DNA from: Anaerolineales bacterium
GTDB taxonomy: Bacteria > Chloroflexota > Anaerolineae > 4572-78 > J111
Assembly: GCA_012032575.1 (NCBI GenBank)
Contig: JAAUSP010000376.1
Span: 1 to 7,507, forward strand
Direction of reading: 5' to 3'
DNA length: 7,507 bases
Shown here: piece by piece, positions 4,649 through 7,507 of the stretch
Numbering within the stretch: the first letter of the stretch is position 1
Layout of the letters: every line of letters begins with the position of its first letter
Made by a program: the position numbers and the translations under genes
Notes under the pieces: generated by a model
The model's input: only the letters and a program-made list of their open reading frames with translations
Told to the model about the DNA's origin: nothing
Databases searched by the model: none

Positions 4649-6127
4649 ATGAAGCAGCTAACATTGAATTTTGACGAACCGACATTGGTTAGAAACCCAT
4701 CAACTCCTAAAGGATACAAAGGTCTTGCAGGCTTTCATAAATATTGGGGTAAAAAGCCTATTGAAGCTTGGGGATTTTTGATAGAAACCTTAACTCAAGA
4801 GAAGGAAATAATATTAGATCCATTTTTAGGTTCTGGTCTTATTGCTAAAGAGTGTATAGATTTTGATCGTCGCTTTATTGGATTTGATATTAATCCGTTT
4901 AGTATAGAATTAACCAAAGTTTATTTGAACCCGCCAGATTATTTGAAATTGAGACAAGCTCTTGATGATATTGAGAAGCTAGTAAAACCTGATATTGACT
5001 CATTATATCTAACATCAAAAGGTGAAATCGTCACACATTTTCTTTGGGAAAAAGACAAAATTACAAAAGTGTGGACAAAACATAGTGGAAAACGGGTTGA
5101 GATTGTATTATCAAACAAAGAGTTAGCTGACTTTGAATGTGTTGCGAACCATGAAATATCTATTGGTAGAAAGCTAAACTTATTTGATAATTCACGAATT
5201 AATTCTAAAAATGCTATGTCTTTTAATGACCTGTTTACTTATCGGGCATTGATGGCAATAAGCCATCTCATTCATTCTTTTGATCCATACGAAGATAGAG
5301 TAAATAGGGCATTAAAACTTATTTTGACAGCTTCACTTGGACAAATGTCAAAAATGGTTTTTGCTGTAACAAATCGGGGTAAAACTAAAGAACTTGAAAC
5401 AGAGAACATCGAAGTAGGTAGTTGGGTCATCGGTTACTGGCGACCGGAGCAACATTTTGAAATCAACGCCTGGAATTGTTTTGAGAATAAAGCAAACAGG
5501 TTGCTTAAAGCTCTTAAAAGTGGAAACGGTTATTATGTAACCGATATAACGAACTCTTTTCAAGGCTTTTATGATTCTAAAGCTCAATCTTATCTAAGAG
5601 TTGGTGATTCTGAGGTGTTATTGAGTGAAATTCCAGATGAAACAGTAAAGTTGATACTAACTGATCCACCACATGGTGATAGAATACCCTATCTTGAACT
5701 GAGCGAGATGTGGAATGCAATTCTTGATCTTGATGTTAATTTTGAGAATGAACTTGTTGTGTCAAATGCAAAAGGGAGGAATAAAAATTTAGATGAATAT
5801 AATTCAAAACTTTCCTCGATATTTTCTGAATGTAATCGTGTATTAGAACCAGATGGTTTATTGGCAATTATGTTTAATGCACGGTCTTGTGAACATTGGG
5901 ATAGCTTGCACGCTTTGGAGGCAGTAACAGGGTTAGAATATATCGGATGTTACCCAATGGAATATTCCGCAGGTTCTGTTGTTCAAGATAATCGAAAAGG
6001 AAGTTTGAAATCGGATTATGTTCTTTTATACGGTAAGCAAGTTACCAACTTGTATAAAAAGAAAATCATGAAAGTTTTTAATCTAATTGATGGTTGGATG
6101 ATTGAATACCCCAAGAATGGGAAATAA
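4649..6127 (+). CDS. Site-specific DNA methyltransferase (N6-adenine or N4-cytosine) of a type II-like R-M system
   Basis: The enzyme should transfer a methyl group from S-adenosylmethionine to an exocyclic amino group in a specific DNA site, protecting host DNA from the downstream endonuclease. I chose the ATG at 4649 (MKQLTLNFDEP, 492 residues), with AGG at 4640-4642; a TTG at 4631 would add six residues. Numbering from that TTG (498 residues), FHKYWGKKP (35-43) fits motif X, DPFLGSG (63-69) is motif I that binds the cofactor, FIGFDINP (82-89) is motif II, and TDPPHGD (344-350) is catalytic motif IV, followed by IPYLELSEMWN. RVLEPDGLLAIMF (403-415) matches the late conserved strand. The long insert between motifs II and IV (about 100-330) probably holds the target recognition domain. 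DPPH replaces the usual DPPY/F/W. AT-rich codon use differs from the left flank. The next gene starts 2 nt after the stop. The recognition sequence cannot be read from sequence alone. Confidence 0.87.
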   Translation: MKQLTLNFDEPTLVRNPSTPKGYKGLAGFHKYWGKKPIEAWGFLIETLTQEKEIILDPFLGSGLIAKECIDFDRRFIGFDINPFSIELTKVYLNPPDYLKLRQALDDIEKLVKPDIDSLYLTSKGEIVTHFLWEKDKITKVWTKHSGKRVEIVLSNKELADFECVANHEISIGRKLNLFDNSRINSKNAMSFNDLFTYRALMAISHLIHSFDPYEDRVNRALKLILTASLGQMSKMVFAVTNRGKTKELETENIEVGSWVIGYWRPEQHFEINAWNCFENKANRLLKALKSGNGYYVTDITNSFQGFYDSKAQSYLRVGDSEVLLSEIPDETVKLILTDPPHGDRIPYLELSEMWNAILDLDVNFENELVVSNAKGRNKNLDEYNSKLSSIFSECNRVLEPDGLLAIMFNARSCEHWDSLHALEAVTGLEYIGCYPMEYSAGSVVQDNRKGSLKSDYVLLYGKQVTNLYKKKIMKVFNLIDGWMIEYPKNGK

Positions 6128-6129
6128 AA

Positions 6130-6687
6130 ATGCTACGTTTTCAAGAAGCGCTAAACAAATTCAAAAATGACCATATAAGAGAACTTTCATCAACGGACGA
6201 GGGGATGAGATTCCTCAAACTTCGATCTTTGTCAAGAAAATACCAGATGGAGCATTTGATTAAAAAGGTCGGATTAGATTTTGAGGATACCAAATCAAAA
6301 GAATGGCTAAAAAAGTTATACGAATCTGATTTAACAGAGCCGATAATTGAAGAAACTATCCGAGAGTTGTATGAGTTGGAAAGAGAAGAAAGAAGAATAA
6401 AAGAAGACGAACTCGTAAATGAATTGTACAAAGTACAATCGTTTGAATGGGGAGGCTTGTATCAAAACAGTTTAGAAAAAACTATAGTGGATAATTATGT
6501 CAAAAAAATCAGATCCTATGATTTATTAAGTACAGCCATAGAAAATGATTTACATAACAGTATGCGAGCTTTTGTGCTAGCATCGTGGTATAACCACTGG
6601 ACTTCCATTATTATTGAAGATATTTTCAAAGATCATAGAAATGTGATACCGGCAATTGGTCTCGTAAAAAAGATAGATTTTTTGTGA
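6130..6687 (+). CDS. N-terminal part of a type II-like restriction endonuclease, frame broken in the active site
   Basis: This frame gives 185 residues starting 2 nt after the methyltransferase stop. Residues about 60-100 are a Glu/Lys/Arg-rich helix, perhaps a coiled coil. Residues 105-135 (SFEWGGLYQNSLEKTIV...) and 150-183 (LASWYNHWTSIIIEDIFKDH...IPAIGLVKKIDF) look like the start of a PD-(D/E)xK nuclease core, with the helix acids E163/D164 and the first catalytic aspartate D183. The frame then stops at TGA 6685-6687. The missing D-x-K half lies at the very start of the next frame, so the real product is probably about 362 residues after a -1 shift in the T6 tract at 6678-6683. I do not recognise the exact enzyme. 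The nuclease role comes from the rebuilt motif and the methyltransferase next door. Confidence 0.75.
   Translation: MLRFQEALNKFKNDHIRELSSTDEGMRFLKLRSLSRKYQMEHLIKKVGLDFEDTKSKEWLKKLYESDLTEPIIEETIRELYELEREERRIKEDELVNELYKVQSFEWGGLYQNSLEKTIVDNYVKKIRSYDLLSTAIENDLHNSMRAFVLASWYNHWTSIIIEDIFKDHRNVIPAIGLVKKIDFL
6678..6684 (+). other. Slippery heptamer T TTT TTG at the endonuclease frame break
   Basis: In the zero frame the codons are GAT TTT TTG TGA. The heptamer T TTT TTG (6678-6684) fits X XXY YYZ, and a one-base backward slip yields TTT GTG AAC and continues into the DLK half. Downstream there is only a weak 5-bp hairpin (6697-6701 with 6707-6711). Functional recoding is therefore possible but not demonstrated. 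Confidence 0.4.
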
Positions 6688-7220
6688 ACAACAAACCTTT
6701 CGATTTGAAAGTAACATATTTACCTGAAGGATATGTAAAGGATCAACGTAAAAAGCTTGGGCTTCCTCCTGAATTGACAATAATGAAAAACATGGCTCGA
6801 AATTTGAGAATTGTATATGACAGTAATGCTTCCGTTTCATTCTTGATACCGGATTTATGGCGAAAATTGGACGATCACCCAAACAGAAATGCAAAAGAAC
6901 TTGTTGCAGAATTGAAAAAATGTAGAGAGAATATTCTCAATGATTGTATTCAAACCCCAACACAATTGGTAAGATGGCTTTACGAAAATCAAGGAGTACG
7001 TCGTTTTGATGCTTCTAATAGGTTGTTTTTGGTTCTGGTAGACAAAAATAATTTATTTGAATCTTGGAAACTAAAAAGAGCAAAACCATTAATAGCAACC
7101 GTTGTAAATCAATATCTTGATACGGTGGATGATAATAATTTTGGGTTTGAATTGGATTTCTCTTGGGAAGGTAGCAGCTATATTACAGAGTCAGATGCCA
7201 TATTTGTTCTGAAGCAATAA
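6684..7220 (+). CDS. C-terminal part of the restriction endonuclease (DLK active-site half)
   Basis: This frame overlaps the previous one by 4 nt (GTGA) and would begin with GTG at 6684, yielding 178 residues. It opens immediately with NNKPFDLKVTYLPEGYV, where D7 and K9 form the D-x-K of a PD-(D/E)xK nuclease. The matching first aspartate is at the end of the previous frame. Joined, the core reads IDFFVNNKPFDLKVT, with the two acids 9 residues apart, normal spacing for the fold. No convincing Shine-Dalgarno is visible before the GTG, so independent initiation would rely on coupling. The remaining residues (about 20-178) contain no motif I can name and probably complete dimerisation and DNA recognition. 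Alternatives are a true two-subunit enzyme, an inactivated gene, or a sequencing error. No further gene follows on this strand. Confidence 0.72.
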   Translation: MNNKPFDLKVTYLPEGYVKDQRKKLGLPPELTIMKNMARNLRIVYDSNASVSFLIPDLWRKLDDHPNRNAKELVAELKKCRENILNDCIQTPTQLVRWLYENQGVRRFDASNRLFLVLVDKNNLFESWKLKRAKPLIATVVNQYLDTVDDNNFGFELDFSWEGSSYITESDAIFVLKQ

Positions 7221-7507
7221 AAAACATACCGATATAGTACAGTTGTCAAGTACCGGAACCTTAAAATTATAAAAATAGACACAGGTAAAGGCTAAAAAAG
7301 AGACAGCTTGAACCACACCGACCTCAAACCGGAGTTTGAGCGGTCACTTTTGTCAGGAAATGTTCAACTCAGCGACCGGCCAGGTTCAACTCAGGTCGCA
7401 GTTGTCGAAGGCGGCAGGCAGTAAGTCAATGCATGAGAACCCTCATTACATACCACGCTCCACACCTCACGGCCCGAAGCGACCCCACCTTTTATTGAAG
7501 TCAAGTG
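7221..7507. other. Non-coding tail with hairpin and short repeats; possible mobile-element remnant
   Basis: No convincing gene is present on either strand. AT-rich sequence to about 7300 returns to GC-rich sequence. A stem-loop at 7320-7345 (core CTCAAAC 7323-7329 / GTTTGAG 7334-7340, extended by GAC/GTC) is followed by a short T4 and could end transcription of the R-M operon, weakly. GTTCAACTCAG occurs twice with a 22-bp period (7362-7372, 7384-7394), and GCGACC (7372-7377) is inverted as GGTCGC (7394-7399). CAGTTGTC occurs at 7240-7247 and 7399-7406. This cluster resembles the terminal region of an insertion sequence, but no transposase is visible. Confidence 0.35.

Overview
The window is a GC-rich bacterial chromosome segment (positions 1 to about 3000, and again after about 7300). 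It is interrupted by an AT-rich accessory island (about 3000-7300) carrying a membrane-anchored Ser/Thr kinase gene and a restriction-modification (R-M) operon. The best guess for the host is a Chloroflexota (Anaerolineae-like) genome. The reasons are a bacterial DUF790/Bax1 nuclease gene, GC-rich coding with high GC3, and a dispersed repeat of the 'tcatttcgaccgaagggagaaatct' type between genes. This is an inference by eye, not a proven assignment. || Region 1 (1-1908): the 3' part of a gene for a Pro-rich, coiled-coil, helix-turn-helix (HTH) protein, open to the left edge, followed 31 nt later by a complete Bax1/DUF790 nuclease gene. They look like one operon. Bax1 proteins partner XPB-type helicases in DNA unwinding and cleavage, so an XPB gene is expected further upstream, outside the window. 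|| Region 2 (1908-2907): a doubtful 103-codon frame containing a dispersed repeat, a good sigma-70-like promoter, and a PlsC-type acyltransferase gene. The acyltransferase start region and catalytic region are in different frames, joined at a T7 tract. Its stop codon sits in a perfect 14-bp hairpin. || Region 3 (2908-3324): eight in-phase 11-bp tandem repeats, then a strong promoter and a structured AT-rich leader before the kinase. || Region 4 (3325-4500): a Hanks-type kinase with all core catalytic residues but a degenerate glycine loop, and a C-terminal membrane helix. It is followed closely by a 123-nt imperfect inverted repeat that looks like an integron attC recombination site, similar to the Vibrio VCR class as I remember it. 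|| Region 5 (4501-7220): a near-consensus promoter, a DNA methyltransferase gene, and a restriction endonuclease gene broken into two overlapping frames exactly inside its PD...DxK active site at a T6 tract. The methyltransferase would protect host DNA and the endonuclease would cut unmodified DNA. || Region 6 (7221-7507): non-coding, with a hairpin and short direct and inverted repeats that could be a mobile-element remnant. || The most interesting signals are the attC-like site, which would make the kinase (and possibly the R-M operon) integron-type cassettes, and two independent -1 frame breaks on classic slippery heptamers (T TTT TTA and T TTT TTG). The frame breaks may be recoding, phase variation, or homopolymer under-calls in the assembly.
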